64,000 nucleotides of DNA from Nocardia transvalensis NBRC 15921 (lineage in GTDB: Bacteria > Actinomycetota > Actinomycetes > Mycobacteriales > Mycobacteriaceae): assembly GCF_000308875.1 (NCBI RefSeq), contig NZ_BAGL01000027.1:62001-126000 (forward strand), written 5' to 3'. Of this stretch, positions 53,987-63,066 are shown piece by piece. Position 1 is the first letter of the stretch. Each line of letters starts with the position of its first letter. The notes under the pieces are model-generated. The model was not told the DNA's origin and did no database searches. It saw only the letters and a list, made by a program, of their open reading frames with translations. Position numbers and translations under genes: made by a program.

Positions 53987-55027
53987 TCACAGGTCGAGAA
54001 CCACTTCGTCGTCGTCGGCGCGGGAGACGCATACGAGCATCCGGTCGCGCCGATCGGTGTCGGTGAGGGTGTGGTCGCGGTGGTCGACGGCGCCCGCGAG
54101 GACGCGCACCTTGCAGGTGCCGCAGTAGCCCTGCCGGCAGGAGTAGGCGACGTCCGGCACGGTCCGCTGGATGGCGGTGAGCGCCGTCTCGTCCGCGCCG
54201 ACCCGGACGGTGGTTCCGGTGCGCGCCAGGGTGAGCACGAACTCCTTGCCGTCGACGACGGGCGGCGGCGAGAACCGCTCGGTGTGCAGCGAGCCGGTGG
54301 GATTCAATGTGAACATGGACCGCTGCGCGGCGGTCAGCATGGGCGGCGGACCGCAGACATACACGGCCGCACCAGGTTTCGCCGTGGCGATCAGTTCGGC
54401 CACATCCGGTGCGCCGTATTCGTCGTCGGGGCGGATGTCGGCGTCCGGCAGTTCGTCCAGGAACGGCATGGTCGCGCGCGAGCGTCCGGTGTAGACGAGC
54501 CGTCCCCGCGATCCGGCGGCCTTGACCATGGGCAGGATCGGCGTGATGCCGATCCCGCCGGCGAGGAACAGATACGACGGCGCGTCGACGAAGGTGAAGG
54601 CATTGCGCGGCCCGCGAATCCGGATCCGGTCGCCCGCCGACAGCTCCTCGTGCACCTCCCGGGAGCCGCTGCCGCCGGGGATCAGGCGCACCGCGATCCG
54701 GTACCGGAACCGGTCGTCCGGATCGCCGCACAGCGAGTACTGCCGCTGCCGCCCGGACGGCAGGAAGACGTCCAGATGCGCCCCGGGCCGCCAGGCGGGC
54801 AGGGGCCGCCCGGCCGGGTCGCGCAATGTCACGCTGACCACGTCGGGGGCCTGCCGCTCGACGGTATCGATCACCACGCCGAGATCGAAACCGTTGCGGC
54901 GCAACGGGTTGGGTCGTGACAGCAGGGGCGCGGCGGGTCCGCTGACGAACACCCGCTTGTACAGGTCCATGGCGCCGCCGAGCAGGCGCAGGCTCGGCGA
55001 GGGTTCGGCCACCATCGCGGTGTACAT
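53987..55027 (-). CDS. Iron-sulfur flavin reductase (ferredoxin-NAD(P) reductase fused to 2Fe-2S ferredoxin)
   Basis: A 346-residue electron-transfer protein. RQYSLCGDP binds flavin, FLAGGIGITPILPM and VYVCGPPPML bind the nicotinamide cofactor, and the C-terminal YSCRQGYCGTCKVRVLAG holds the plant-type 2Fe-2S cluster. This layout delivers electrons from NAD(P)H to an oxygenase partner. That partner is probably the helical protein of the next gene upstream, whose stop overlaps this start in TGATG. Confidence 0.9.
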   Translation of the reverse strand: MYTAMVAEPSPSLRLLGGAMDLYKRVFVSGPAAPLLSRPNPLRRNGFDLGVVIDTVERQAPDVVSVTLRDPAGRPLPAWRPGAHLDVFLPSGRQRQYSLCGDPDDRFRYRIAVRLIPGGSGSREVHEELSAGDRIRIRGPRNAFTFVDAPSYLFLAGGIGITPILPMVKAAGSRGRLVYTGRSRATMPFLDELPDADIRPDDEYGAPDVAELIATAKPGAAVYVCGPPPMLTAAQRSMFTLNPTGSLHTERFSPPPVVDGKEFVLTLARTGTTVRVGADETALTAIQRTVPDVAYSCRQGYCGTCKVRVLAGAVDHRDHTLTDTDRRDRMLVCVSRADDDEVVLDL

Positions 55028-55920
55028 CAGTGGTCGGCCGCCCGGGCCGCGGGCGAATGCGCCAGATACCGCAGCGCCTTGTCCATCGAGCCCAGCTGCG
55101 AGGGATGGAATCCGGGCCGCAGGTAGCGGGGGAGTTCGGTGAGGAATACCGTCCAGCTGGGGATCACGCCGCGCCGGGTGGCGTCGAGGAATTGCAGCCC
55201 CCAGAAGCGGCCCTTGTCCGGCGAGGGATCCCGGCGATAGAGGTAGCCCGTGGAGACGATGAACAGCGGCAGCAGGGTCGCCGCGGCGAGGATCCCGGTC
55301 CGCGCCTTGCGCGCGTAACTGCCGTCGACGTGCATGAACGCGTCGTAGACGACGCTGCGGTGTTCCACCTCCTCGGCGCCGTGCCACCGGACCAGGTCCA
55401 GCATCGCCGGATGCATGCCCTTGGCCTCGAGAACGTCGGCGTTGAGCAGCCATTCGCCGAAGACGGCGGTGTAGTGCTCCATACCGGCGAACAGGCCCAG
55501 CCGCTCCTTCAGCCACTCCTGTTCCGCGCGGCCGGACAGGCCGCGCACACCCAGGATCCGATCGACCAGCCAGGCGATCTTCTCGATATAGGACTCGACG
55601 TCCAGGCCGATGGCCTGCAGATGTTTGCGCGCGGCCTCGTGGCTGCTGGCGTGCATGGTCTCCTGACCGACGAATCCGCGCACCGCCTCCCGCAGGCGCT
55701 CGTCGTCGATCTGCGGCAGTGCCTCGGCGAGGGCCTGCGCCATCGCCCGTTCGCCCTCCGGCAGGACCAGATGCATCACATTGACGATGTGGGTGGCCAG
55801 CACCTCACCCGGGATGTAATGCATCGGGACCGATTCGAAATCGAAGCGGACGTCCCGCGCGTGGATCGCATGTGCCTCGTCGCGATAGCGGTGCTCTGCC
55901 GCTGCGGGCTGCTCAACCAT
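55027..55920 (-). CDS. PF10118 'metal-dependent hydrolase' family protein with diiron-like motifs
   Basis: A 297-residue helical protein of the family annotated as predicted metal-dependent hydrolase. The residue pattern is closer to a ferritin-like diiron enzyme: a Glu in PEGERAM, then QETMHASSH, MEHYTAVFGEWLL and AEEVEHRSVVYD. These are two E/Q-x-x-H pairs with further acidic residues. Two hydrophobic stretches near residues 200-225 may anchor it to the membrane. With a reductase as its direct partner, an oxygenase role is a reasonable inference. The ATG at 55920 is chosen because a promoter places transcription start there; 55950 and 55935 would lie inside the operator. Confidence 0.78.
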   Translation of the reverse strand: MVEQPAAAEHRYRDEAHAIHARDVRFDFESVPMHYIPGEVLATHIVNVMHLVLPEGERAMAQALAEALPQIDDERLREAVRGFVGQETMHASSHEAARKHLQAIGLDVESYIEKIAWLVDRILGVRGLSGRAEQEWLKERLGLFAGMEHYTAVFGEWLLNADVLEAKGMHPAMLDLVRWHGAEEVEHRSVVYDAFMHVDGSYARKARTGILAAATLLPLFIVSTGYLYRRDPSPDKGRFWGLQFLDATRRGVIPSWTVFLTELPRYLRPGFHPSQLGSMDKALRYLAHSPAARAADH

Positions 55921-55926
55921 GGTCCG

Positions 55927-56011
55927 AACGTACATCGCAACAAATTCCATTGCAATGTTGCGACCACAAATAGCTCGGATTTGTTGCAGCAGGTGTCGAT
56001 CCTGCTACCGT
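55927..56011. promoter_or_regulatory. Bidirectional leaderless promoters and TetR operator of the catabolic operon
   Basis: Minus strand: TTGCAA (55950-55955), 17-base spacer, TACGTT (55927-55932), six bases before ATG 55920. Plus strand: TTGCAG (55984-55989), 16-base spacer, TACCGT (56006-56011), seven bases before GTG 56019. Both messages would start at or next to their start codons. Between and over them lie GCAACAAAT at 55937 and ATTTGTTGC at 55979, plus CGCAACA/TGTTGCG, probable TetR half-sites. Confidence 0.65.
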
Positions 56012-56018
56012 TGACATC

Positions 56019-56633
56019 GTGGTCACCGCATCGAAAACCCTGCTGAGCCGCGACGATGCGACGGAAGACATCGAGACGCGCATTCTGGACGCCGCGCTCG
56101 TCCAGTTCCAGAAGGTCGGCGTCAAGAAGACGACGATCGAGGATGTCGCGCGCCAGGCCGGGGTCGACCGCGTCACCGTGTACCGCCGGTTGGGGTCGCG
56201 CGACGACCTCGTCCAGGCCGTCATGAACCGCGAGGTGGCCACGGTTCTCGGCGAGATCGCGGAGATCCCCGACCGGCACGACGATATCGCCGATCTCGTC
56301 AGCGACATCTTCGTCACGGTCGTCACCCGCTGGCGCACCAATCCGCTCGTGGAGCGCATGCTGGCGGTCGAGCCGGAACGGGTCGTCATGAAACTCACCG
56401 CCGAGGTCGGGAGCACCTTCGCAATGTCGGTCTCGGCGACGGCCACGACGCTGCGCGCCGTCGTGGACAAGGGCCTGCTGGCCCCGGCGCCCGATCTGCT
56501 GACCCGTGCCGAGATCGTGTGCCGTGTCGTGCATTCGATGGTGCTCGCCCCCGAGGGCGCGGTGCGGCTGCGCACCGAGGCGGAGCTGTCGGATTTCGCG
56601 CGCACCTATCTGACGCCGATCGTCACAGGCTAG
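56019..56633 (+). CDS. TetR-family regulator of the catabolic operon
   Basis: A 204-residue TetR protein with a helix-turn-helix at about residues 35-65 (VKKTTIEDVARQAGVDRVTV). The long ligand domain has few charged residues in its core, in keeping with a fatty or aromatic inducer. It is divergent from the six-gene operon, with 98 bases between start codons that hold the operator and both promoters. GTG start is fixed by the leaderless promoter. Confidence 0.88.
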   Translation: MVTASKTLLSRDDATEDIETRILDAALVQFQKVGVKKTTIEDVARQAGVDRVTVYRRLGSRDDLVQAVMNREVATVLGEIAEIPDRHDDIADLVSDIFVTVVTRWRTNPLVERMLAVEPERVVMKLTAEVGSTFAMSVSATATTLRAVVDKGLLAPAPDLLTRAEIVCRVVHSMVLAPEGAVRLRTEAELSDFARTYLTPIVTG

Positions 56634-56691
56634 GGCGTTCCGCCGACCCGGGTGTGTAAACCCGTGCTCTGCAAGGCATTACCCACGGGCA

Positions 56692-56729
56692 GAAAAAACC
56701 CGGCCCGGGGAGGGGATCGCCGGGCCGGG
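56692..56729 (-). terminator. Terminator for the small minus-strand gene
   Basis: CCCGGCCCG and CGGGCCGGG form a nine-base-pair GC stem. Read on the minus strand, it is followed by TTTTTT. It lies about 100 bases after the stop of the 53-residue gene at 56831 and may also catch read-through from the other side. Confidence 0.7.
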
Positions 56730-56830
56730 AGATTCGGGGACTGTCCTGCGGCAGACCGCATCGGTCGGAACCCGGTGGCGCCGCGCCCGTCCGGGTACCG
56801 AGTCTGTGCGTGCGAGCCGGTCTCCTTCGG

Positions 56831-56992
56831 TCAGCGGCTGCCGGCGTGGATCCGGGCCAGGGCCTCGCGGACCTTCGACAAACGCTGGGGATCGGAGACG
56901 CGGAATTCGACGTGCACAGAGGCATTGGGTGCACCGATCATCGCCACGGAATCGCGGGTCGTGGCGTGAGTGGCGCGGGGTAGAGCTGTCAT
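56831..56992 (-). CDS. 53-residue conserved-looking protein
   Basis: A short gene with a TGGAGG site 4 bases before its ATG at 56992 and its own terminator at 56692-56729. The protein (MIGAPNASVHVEFRV, then a helix LSKVREALARIHAGSR) looks like one strand pair plus a helix. No membrane segment or cysteine is present. I do not recognise a function. Signals at both ends make it more credible than its length suggests. Confidence 0.6.
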   Translation of the reverse strand: MTALPRATHATTRDSVAMIGAPNASVHVEFRVSDPQRLSKVREALARIHAGSR

Positions 56993-57412
56993 GCCTCCAG
57001 TGTGCACCTAACGGCTATTTCCTGGCAATGTGTTCTGCGGCGCTGTTGCGCTGTGAGACCATTTCGAAATGCTAGGAGGGGCAGTCTCTTACGCCGGTGC
57101 GCCCGCCGCAGACGCCCGCCCGGCCGCGTTCGCCAGCTAACTCGAGCGTGTAATTCGATCCTGAGCGGCCACTACGGAAATACCTTTGAGGGCCGGAAAA
57201 ACGGCTCCCGAGCGGCGGAAATGCCACGGGCGCGGTAGAACCGGACGGGTGTACGGCGAACGATCCGAGGGGCGGCGCGAATCGGGAGCGGAGGCGGTGA
57301 GTCCGCTTGCGGGGGCGGTCGATTCCCGGTGGGGGGTGTGACGAGGATCCCGGCCAAAAGCATGCCGGGAAACGATGATGGGCGGCCGGGAACGGTTGGG
57401 GGTGGCTGTCAG
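56993..57412. other. Gap between small gene and desaturase
   Basis: This 420-base stretch holds the hairpin repeat at 57346-57372 and no gene I can support. Short frames here are Arg/Gly-rich shadows. The desaturase ends at its right edge. Confidence 0.55.
57346..57372 (-). repeat. Dispersed hairpin repeat, single copy (GC variant)
   Basis: On the minus strand this copy has TCCCGGC and GCCGGGA stems around the conserved CTTTTG loop. Relative to the copies at 7303, 39941 and 63514, both sides of one base pair have changed (T-A to C-G), which keeps the hairpin. It lies 40 bases downstream of the desaturase stop. Confidence 0.82.
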
Positions 57413-58411
57413 TCAGCCCTTGGCGCTGACCAACTCTCGCTTGCGGGCCTCGCGGGCCAGTGCCCGGTCGCGCTGCTCCTCGAATTTCACGCAGTCCTGG
57501 CCCAGTTTCTCGAGGAACTCGCCGAGTTCGTTGCGGATGCGGTCGCCGCGCGCGGTGAAGTCGTTGCGGTCGAACACATTCCACTTCCGCAACACCGGCA
57601 TCACCACTTCCTCCAGGTGCTGGCGCAGATCGTAGATGCCGTGCTTGGCCATCAGCACGCCGTTGCGGCGCCAGTCGGGCATGCCGGCGCCCGGCATCTG
57701 GAAGTACCGGACGATATCGCTGATCGCCTGGAGTGCCTGATCCGGCGCGAGATCCAGGGCGGCCCCGCACAGGTTGCGGTAGAAGATCATGTGCAGGTTC
57801 TCGTCGGCCGCGATGCGCTGGAGCATGCGGTCGGCGACGGGATCGTCGCAGACCTTGCCGGTATTGCGGTGTGACACGCGGGTCGCCAGCTCCTGGAAGG
57901 TCACATACGCCACCGAGTGCAGGAATCCGGTGTCGGCCAGGTCGGCGGCGCTGGCCCGGCCGCTCTCGCGGACCAGCTTCATCGCGCTGTAGCCGTTGGT
58001 CATATGCGCCATGCGCGCCCGCTCCAGCGCCACCGGATCCACGGCCCGGGTCACGACCAGATAGTCGCGAATCACGATGCCGTGCCGGTTCTCCTCGGCG
58101 GTCCAGCGGCCGACCCAGGTGCCCCAGGCGCCGTCCTGCGAGAAGTTCTCGGAGATTTCGCGGTGGTAGGAGGGCAGATTGTCCTCGGTGAGGAGATTGG
58201 TGATCATCGCCGCGCGCGCGACCTCGCCCAGCCGGGACTGGCCGGGCTCCCAGTCGAGTCCGCCCATCGCCGCGAAATTGCGTCCCTCGTCCCACGGTAC
58301 GTAGTCGTGCGGGTGCCAGGTCTTGGCCATCGACAGGTGCCGGTCGACGTTCTGCTCGGCGATCGGCTCGAGTTCGAGCAGCAATTCCAGCTGGGTGAGG
58401 TTCCTGGCCAC
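57413..58411 (-). CDS. desA: Acyl-ACP desaturase, DesA1 type
   Basis: A 332-residue soluble diiron desaturase that introduces a double bond into acyl chains bound to acyl carrier protein. The ligand motifs TEENRHG and ADENLHM are intact, as are TEDNLPSYHREI and SFQELATRVSHRNTG. The length and pattern match mycobacterial DesA1, which is required for mycolic acid synthesis. The GTG at 58411 with a GAGGAAGGG site is chosen over an upstream ATG. It is divergent from the ketosynthase. Confidence 0.93.
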   Translation of the reverse strand: MARNLTQLELLLELEPIAEQNVDRHLSMAKTWHPHDYVPWDEGRNFAAMGGLDWEPGQSRLGEVARAAMITNLLTEDNLPSYHREISENFSQDGAWGTWVGRWTAEENRHGIVIRDYLVVTRAVDPVALERARMAHMTNGYSAMKLVRESGRASAADLADTGFLHSVAYVTFQELATRVSHRNTGKVCDDPVADRMLQRIAADENLHMIFYRNLCGAALDLAPDQALQAISDIVRYFQMPGAGMPDWRRNGVLMAKHGIYDLRQHLEEVVMPVLRKWNVFDRNDFTARGDRIRNELGEFLEKLGQDCVKFEEQRDRALAREARKRELVSAKG

Positions 58412-58736
58412 GGTGATGCCCTTCCTCGATGTGGATCGGCGGGTGAGACGTTGCGGAAAGAAACCGGTACAGTGCATTAGCGATCGGATTGCTGTGAATC
58501 CCGCAGCCGATCCGGTCGGGTTCGCCTCGATAATCTAGACCCGCTTCGGCTGGGCACTCGAGGCGGGAGGGTGCGTCGCATTAAAGAGGACCGAACTCCT
58601 GCTGAAGAGGCTTGGGTGACCTCGCCGGCGGTGTGGAACCGGTTGGCTTACAGACCGTTCGGCATCGTGATTTCGCTATCGCTTGTATTCGCCGCAGTGT
58701 TGCCCCCGCAGTGTCGCCACTGAAAGTGAGTCGAGT
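58412..58736. other. Divergent promoter region of desaturase and ketosynthase
   Basis: A 325-base gap, locally AT-richer at 58450-58530 and 58590-58690. It must hold both promoters. TTGGCT at about 58643 followed after 17 bases by CGTGAT is the best plus-strand candidate but is weak. I see no palindrome strong enough to call an operator. Confidence 0.4.
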
Positions 58737-59978
58737 ATGACGAGTTCCAGTCGCAGGTACCCCGACGTCGTCGTCACCAGCCTGGCCGCGACCACGTCGC
58801 TCGCCGGGGATGTGGATTCGACCTGGAAGGGGCTGCTCCACGGCGAGAGCGGAATCGACGTTCTCGAGGACACGTTCATCGACCAGTTCGAGCTGCCGGT
58901 GCGCATCGGCGGGCATCTGAAGGTCAAGCCCGCGGAGAACCTCTCCCGCGAGGAGACCCGCCGGCTGTCCTACGTCGAGCAGATGGCGCTGGTACTCGGC
59001 CGCGAGGCGTGGCGCAACGCCGGTAGCCCGGAGGTCGACCGCGAGCGGCTCGGGGTGTCCATCGGCACCGGACTCGGCGGCGCGGAGATGCTTCTCGACG
59101 TCAAGAAGAAGATGCACAACGCCGGATACCGGCGGGTGACGCCGCTCGCGATCCAGATGATCATGCCGAACGGGGCCGCCGCCGTGGTCGGGGTGGAACT
59201 GGGCGCGCAGGCAGGCATCACGACGCCGGTGTCGGCGTGTTCGTCGGGCTCCGAAGCGATCGCCAACGCCTGGAAGATGATCGTGATGGGCGACGCCGAC
59301 ATGGTGGTCACCGGCGGCGTCGAGGGTTCCATCCAGGCGGTGCCGATCGCGGCGTTCACCATGATGCGGGCGATGAGCACGCGCAACGACGAGCCCAAGC
59401 GCGCCTCCCGCCCGTTCGACGCCGACCGCGACGGCTTCGTCTTCGGCGAGGCCGGCGCGATGATGGTGATCGAGACCGAGGAGCACGCCCGGGCACGCGG
59501 CGCCACCATCCACGCGCGGCTGATGGGCGCCGGGGTCACCTCCGACGCCTTCCACCTGGTGGCGCCCGATCTGGAGGGCAAGGGCGCCGCGCGCGCCATC
59601 ACCCGCGCCCTCGAGACGGCGGGCCTGGCGAAAAACGATGTGACGCATGTGAATGCCCACGCGACCGCCACGCCGATCGGCGATACGGCCGAGGCGAAAG
59701 CGATCAATTCGGCCATCGGCAACCACGCCTCGGTCTACGCTCCCAAATCCGCGCTCGGCCACTCGATCGGCGCGGTGGGCGCGCTGGAGGCCGTGCTCAC
59801 GGTGATGTCGATCCGTGACGGCGTCGTACCGCCGACGCTCAATCTCGAGAAGCTCGACCCGGAGATCGACCTCGACGTCGTGAGCGGGCAGGCCCGGTCG
59901 GGAAGGATCGACTATGCGGTGAAGAATTCGTTCGGTTTCGGCGGCCACAACGTGTCTCTGGCATTCGGCCGATACTGA
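58737..59978 (+). CDS. Beta-ketoacyl-ACP synthase, KasA/KasB type
   Basis: A 413-residue condensing enzyme of FAS-II, extending acyl-ACP by two carbons. The catalytic triad is intact: Cys168 in SACSSGSEA, His308 in [11 protein letters not shown] and His342 in [16 protein letters not shown] and [15 protein letters not shown] are family ends. It resembles mycobacterial KasA/KasB, but the usual neighbours (acpM, fabD, accD6) are absent, so it is a stand-alone paralogue. The ATG at 58737 is chosen with a GAAAG site. Confidence 0.92.
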   Translation: MTSSSRRYPDVVVTSLAATTSLAGDVDSTWKGLLHGESGIDVLEDTFIDQFELPVRIGGHLKVKPAENLSREETRRLSYVEQMALVLGREAWRNAGSPEVDRERLGVSIGTGLGGAEMLLDVKKKMHNAGYRRVTPLAIQMIMPNGAAAVVGVELGAQAGITTPVSACSSGSEAIANAWKMIVMGDADMVVTGGVEGSIQAVPIAAFTMMRAMSTRNDEPKRASRPFDADRDGFVFGEAGAMMVIETEEHARARGATIHARLMGAGVTSDAFHLVAPDLEGKGAARAITRALETAGLAKNDVTHVNAHATATPIGDTAEAKAINSAIGNHASVYAPKSALGHSIGAVGALEAVLTVMSIRDGVVPPTLNLEKLDPEIDLDVVSGQARSGRIDYAVKNSFGFGGHNVSLAFGRY

Positions 59979-60079
59979 GCGAGCCTGGCCGAGGCGCCTG
60001 CTAGTGTTCGTGCTTCGGTGTCGATCTGTGTTCGGTGTCATCGCACGACCTCGGGTGCGTGCGTGAAAAAGGATAGGGA

Positions 60080-61936
60080 ATGATCGGCGAGACCTTCGAT
60101 GACTATCTGGACGAGCAAGGCAACATCAAGATCCTGGGCGACGCGACCCTGATCGATTTCGTCGACAAGCACAGCGCGGCGAACGGGGACGATCTCGCCT
60201 ACCGCTACATCGACTATTCACGCGAACGCGACGGTGAGTATCACGAACTCACCTGGCGTCAGTTCGGTGTGCGATTGCGGGCGGTGGCGGCGCGACTACA
60301 GCAGGTGACGCGGCCGCGGGACCGGGTGGCGATTCTGGCGCCGCAGGGATTGGACTACGTGGTCGGCATGTTCGCCGCCGTCTACGCGGGCAATATCGCT
60401 GTGCCGCTGTTCGATCCGGACGAGCCCGGGCATACCGACCGCCTGCACGCGGTGCTCGGCGACTGCAAGCCGACGGCGATCCTCACGGCCAGTTCGGCCG
60501 CGGCCGGGGTGCGGGAGTTCTTCCGCGCGCTGCCCGCGGCGCAGCGGCCCCGGATCATCGCCGTGGACGCGATCCCCGACAGCGTCGGCGCGGGCTGGTC
60601 CGAGCCGGAGATCAATGTCGACAGCGTGGCCTACCTGCAGTACACCTCGGGTTCCACCCGGACCCCGGCCGGTGTCGAGATCACCCACCGCGCGGTGGGC
60701 ACGAATCTGCTGCAGATGATCGATGCGCTGGGCATCGAGTGGGACACGCGCGGCGTCACATGGCTGCCGCTGTTCCACGATATGGGCCTGCTGTGCGTGA
60801 TCCTGCCCGCGATCGGCGGCAAGTTCATCACCATCATGTCGCCCAGCGCCTTCGTGCGGCGGCCGTACCGGTGGATCAAGGAACTGGCCGCGCACTCCGA
60901 CGGTGCCGGAACCTACGCCGCCGCACCGAATTTCGCGTTCGAGCACGCGGCGGTCCGGGGCCGGCCCAAGGCGGGCGAGGAACTGGACCTGTCGAATGTG
61001 ATCGGTCTGATCAACGGCAGCGAGCCGGTGTCGGTGACGTCGATGCGGAAGTTCAACGACGCGTTCGCGCCGTACGGACTGCCGAAGACGGCGATCAAGC
61101 CGTGCTACGGCATGGCGGAGGCGACACTGTTCGTCTCGGCCACCAGGCGCGACGACGAGGCCAAGGTCGTGTACGTCGACCGCGGCGAGCTGAACGCCGG
61201 GCGCATGGTCGAGGTGGATCCGGATGCGGAGAACGCCGTGGCGCAGGTGTCGTGCGGATACGTCGCCCGCTCGCAGTGGGCGGTGATCGTCGACCCGGAG
61301 ACCGGCGCCGAGCGGCCCGACGGCGAGGTCGGCGAGATCTGGCTGCACGGCGAGAATATGGGCATCGGGTACTGGGACCGACCGGAGGAGACCGCGGCCA
61401 CGTTCCACAACCGCCTCGCCTCCCGTCAGCAGAGCAGCCACGCCGAGGGCACCGCGCCGGACGCCCCGTGGATGCGCACCGGTGATTTCGGCGTCTACCA
61501 CGATCACGAGCTGTACATCACCGGCCGGGTCAAGGATCTGGTGATCGTCGACGGGCGCAATCACTACCCGCAGGATCTCGAGCTGTCGGCGCAGGAGTCG
61601 TCGACGGCGCTGCGGCCCGGATTCGTGGCGGCGTTCTCGGTCGGCGCCGACGAGTCGCCCGTCGCCGGATCCGGCAGCGAGCATCTGGTCATCGTGGCCG
61701 AAAGGGGCAGCGGCGCGGCGAAACTCGATACCGAGCCGATCGCCGAGACCGTACGCGCGGCCATCGCCACGCGGCACGGCGTGACGGTGCGGGATCTGCT
61801 GCTGGTGCCCGCGGGCTCGATCCCGCGCACCTCCAGCGGCAAGATCGCGCGGCGGGCCTGCCGGACGGCGTATCTGGAGGGCACGCTACGAGGCGGGTAC
61901 CGGCAGCAGGCCTTTCCGGATTCGACCGACGAATAG
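60080..61936 (+). CDS. Fatty acyl-AMP ligase, FadD32 type
   Basis: A 618-residue adenylating enzyme. The ATP motif [11 protein letters not shown] is near residue 190, and RTGDFG and [13 protein letters not shown] follow. [25 protein letters not shown] matches the FAAL subgroup, which makes acyl-adenylates rather than acyl-CoA and passes them to a carrier protein. It is close to FadD32, the partner of Pks13 in mycolate assembly, but neither pks13 nor an acyl carrier gene is nearby. It begins 101 bases after the ketosynthase. Confidence 0.92.
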   Translation: MIGETFDDYLDEQGNIKILGDATLIDFVDKHSAANGDDLAYRYIDYSRERDGEYHELTWRQFGVRLRAVAARLQQVTRPRDRVAILAPQGLDYVVGMFAAVYAGNIAVPLFDPDEPGHTDRLHAVLGDCKPTAILTASSAAAGVREFFRALPAAQRPRIIAVDAIPDSVGAGWSEPEINVDSVAYLQYTSGSTRTPAGVEITHRAVGTNLLQMIDALGIEWDTRGVTWLPLFHDMGLLCVILPAIGGKFITIMSPSAFVRRPYRWIKELAAHSDGAGTYAAAPNFAFEHAAVRGRPKAGEELDLSNVIGLINGSEPVSVTSMRKFNDAFAPYGLPKTAIKPCYGMAEATLFVSATRRDDEAKVVYVDRGELNAGRMVEVDPDAENAVAQVSCGYVARSQWAVIVDPETGAERPDGEVGEIWLHGENMGIGYWDRPEETAATFHNRLASRQQSSHAEGTAPDAPWMRTGDFGVYHDHELYITGRVKDLVIVDGRNHYPQDLELSAQESSTALRPGFVAAFSVGADESPVAGSGSEHLVIVAERGSGAAKLDTEPIAETVRAAIATRHGVTVRDLLLVPAGSIPRTSSGKIARRACRTAYLEGTLRGGYRQQAFPDSTDE

Positions 61937-61939
61937 CAT

Positions 61940-61976
61940 TGTGCCCCAGCGGATTACCGGTATCGGATATCCGCTG
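61940..61976 (+). terminator. Hairpin after the acyl-AMP ligase
   Basis: GCCCCAGCGGAT and ATCCGCTGGGGC form a 12-base-pair stem with a 13-base loop, directly after the stop at 61936. No T-run follows. It overlaps the start of the longer version of the next reading frame, which argues for the later start at 62034. Confidence 0.6.
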
Positions 61977-62033
61977 GGGCGACATTCCCGCAACTGGCGG
62001 GTCGGCGACGGCCGGGTGGTAACGTGCCCGACC

Positions 62034-63050
62034 GTGACCCCGGGGACAAGTGAATTTCTGGACGCTCTGACCGATTTCGAAGGCGCCGTGGCGGGCAAGG
62101 ATCTCGACGCCATGGCCGACGCCCACCAGCGGCTGGGCAACGCCTTCGCCGACGCCGCGCCGGGCGATATCGCGCAGGCCGGTCCGCGCCTGGCCGACGT
62201 ACTCGACGAGGTGCCGATCGGCGGGCGGCCGCATATCGCGATCCTCATCGGCGCGTGCGTGGAGAGGGGTGCGGATGTGGCGGGCTGCTGGCAGCCGGTG
62301 CTCCGCAATCTCACCGAGAACCTCTGCTACGCCAAGATATTCGCGGAATCCTGGACCGCGGCGTCCGGCCGGGAACTGCCGGATCCGGAGGCCGAGATTC
62401 CCGACGGCCTGCTGGAACTCGATCCCGAGGTCGTGGTGGCCTGGTACGAGCGCGAGAACTGGATTCGGGCCGGGCTCGCGATGTTGCAGCAGCCGTACGC
62501 GCGGGCGGCACTGGGCGCCGAGCGCCGCGAATTCCTGATTGAGCAGAACGACGGGCTCGGCGAGGTGGCCGACCGGTGGGACAAGAGCCTCGGTTACCTG
62601 CTGCTGGTCCTGGACGACGAACCGCTCGTCGTGCTGCACCGCGACTCCGGAACCGGTTACCGGCTGCGGATGAACGGCATCGGTGACAACTTCCAGCTGG
62701 ACACGTTGCTCGGCGACATCCTCGTCGGCGGCGGTCACCTTCCCGGTGAGCCGCCCTCCGCCGAGGCCGCCGCCTGCTGCCGGGACGCCGAGGGAATGGT
62801 CCCGTCCGCCGGGACCTTCCTGTTCCACGCGCCGGACGGGAGCCGCGTCTGGTACGAGGGCACGCCGTCGGACATTCCCGTGCTCGACGGGGCCCGCGTG
62901 CTGGTCCTCGACGAGCGGCCGTTCCCCCACCACTTCCCGGCCGGCCGGTTCTTCCCGGACCTGCCGGGCGATCTCACTCTGGAGGGTGTGCTCGGCGAGC
63001 AGGAGGCGGCCGACCTGCTCGCCAAGGTGGCTGCGCCACAGGACGCGTAG
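62034..63050 (+). CDS. Hypothetical protein of 338 residues
   Basis: A soluble acidic protein that I do not recognise. The N-terminal half is helical (FLDALTDFEGAVAGKDLDAM, then VLRNLTENLCYAKIFAESW). The C-terminal half looks beta-rich (YLLLVLDDEPLVVLHRDSGT). The GTG at 62034 is preferred over 61941: the -10 box TAACGT at 62020-62025 sits eight bases before it, and the upstream codons belong to the hairpin. Its transcript would be nearly leaderless. Confidence 0.7.
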   Translation: MTPGTSEFLDALTDFEGAVAGKDLDAMADAHQRLGNAFADAAPGDIAQAGPRLADVLDEVPIGGRPHIAILIGACVERGADVAGCWQPVLRNLTENLCYAKIFAESWTAASGRELPDPEAEIPDGLLELDPEVVVAWYERENWIRAGLAMLQQPYARAALGAERREFLIEQNDGLGEVADRWDKSLGYLLLVLDDEPLVVLHRDSGTGYRLRMNGIGDNFQLDTLLGDILVGGGHLPGEPPSAEAAACCRDAEGMVPSAGTFLFHAPDGSRVWYEGTPSDIPVLDGARVLVLDERPFPHHFPAGRFFPDLPGDLTLEGVLGEQEAADLLAKVAAPQDA

Positions 63051-63066
63051 CGCCCCTGCCTTCCCG

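Noticed and set aside
48299..55920. Identification of the operon as the mycobacterial mymA operon
   Set aside because: Shared classes (FMO, SDR, FadD) are suggestive, but lipR, adhD and tgs4 are absent and the regulator is TetR, not the AraC-type VirS.
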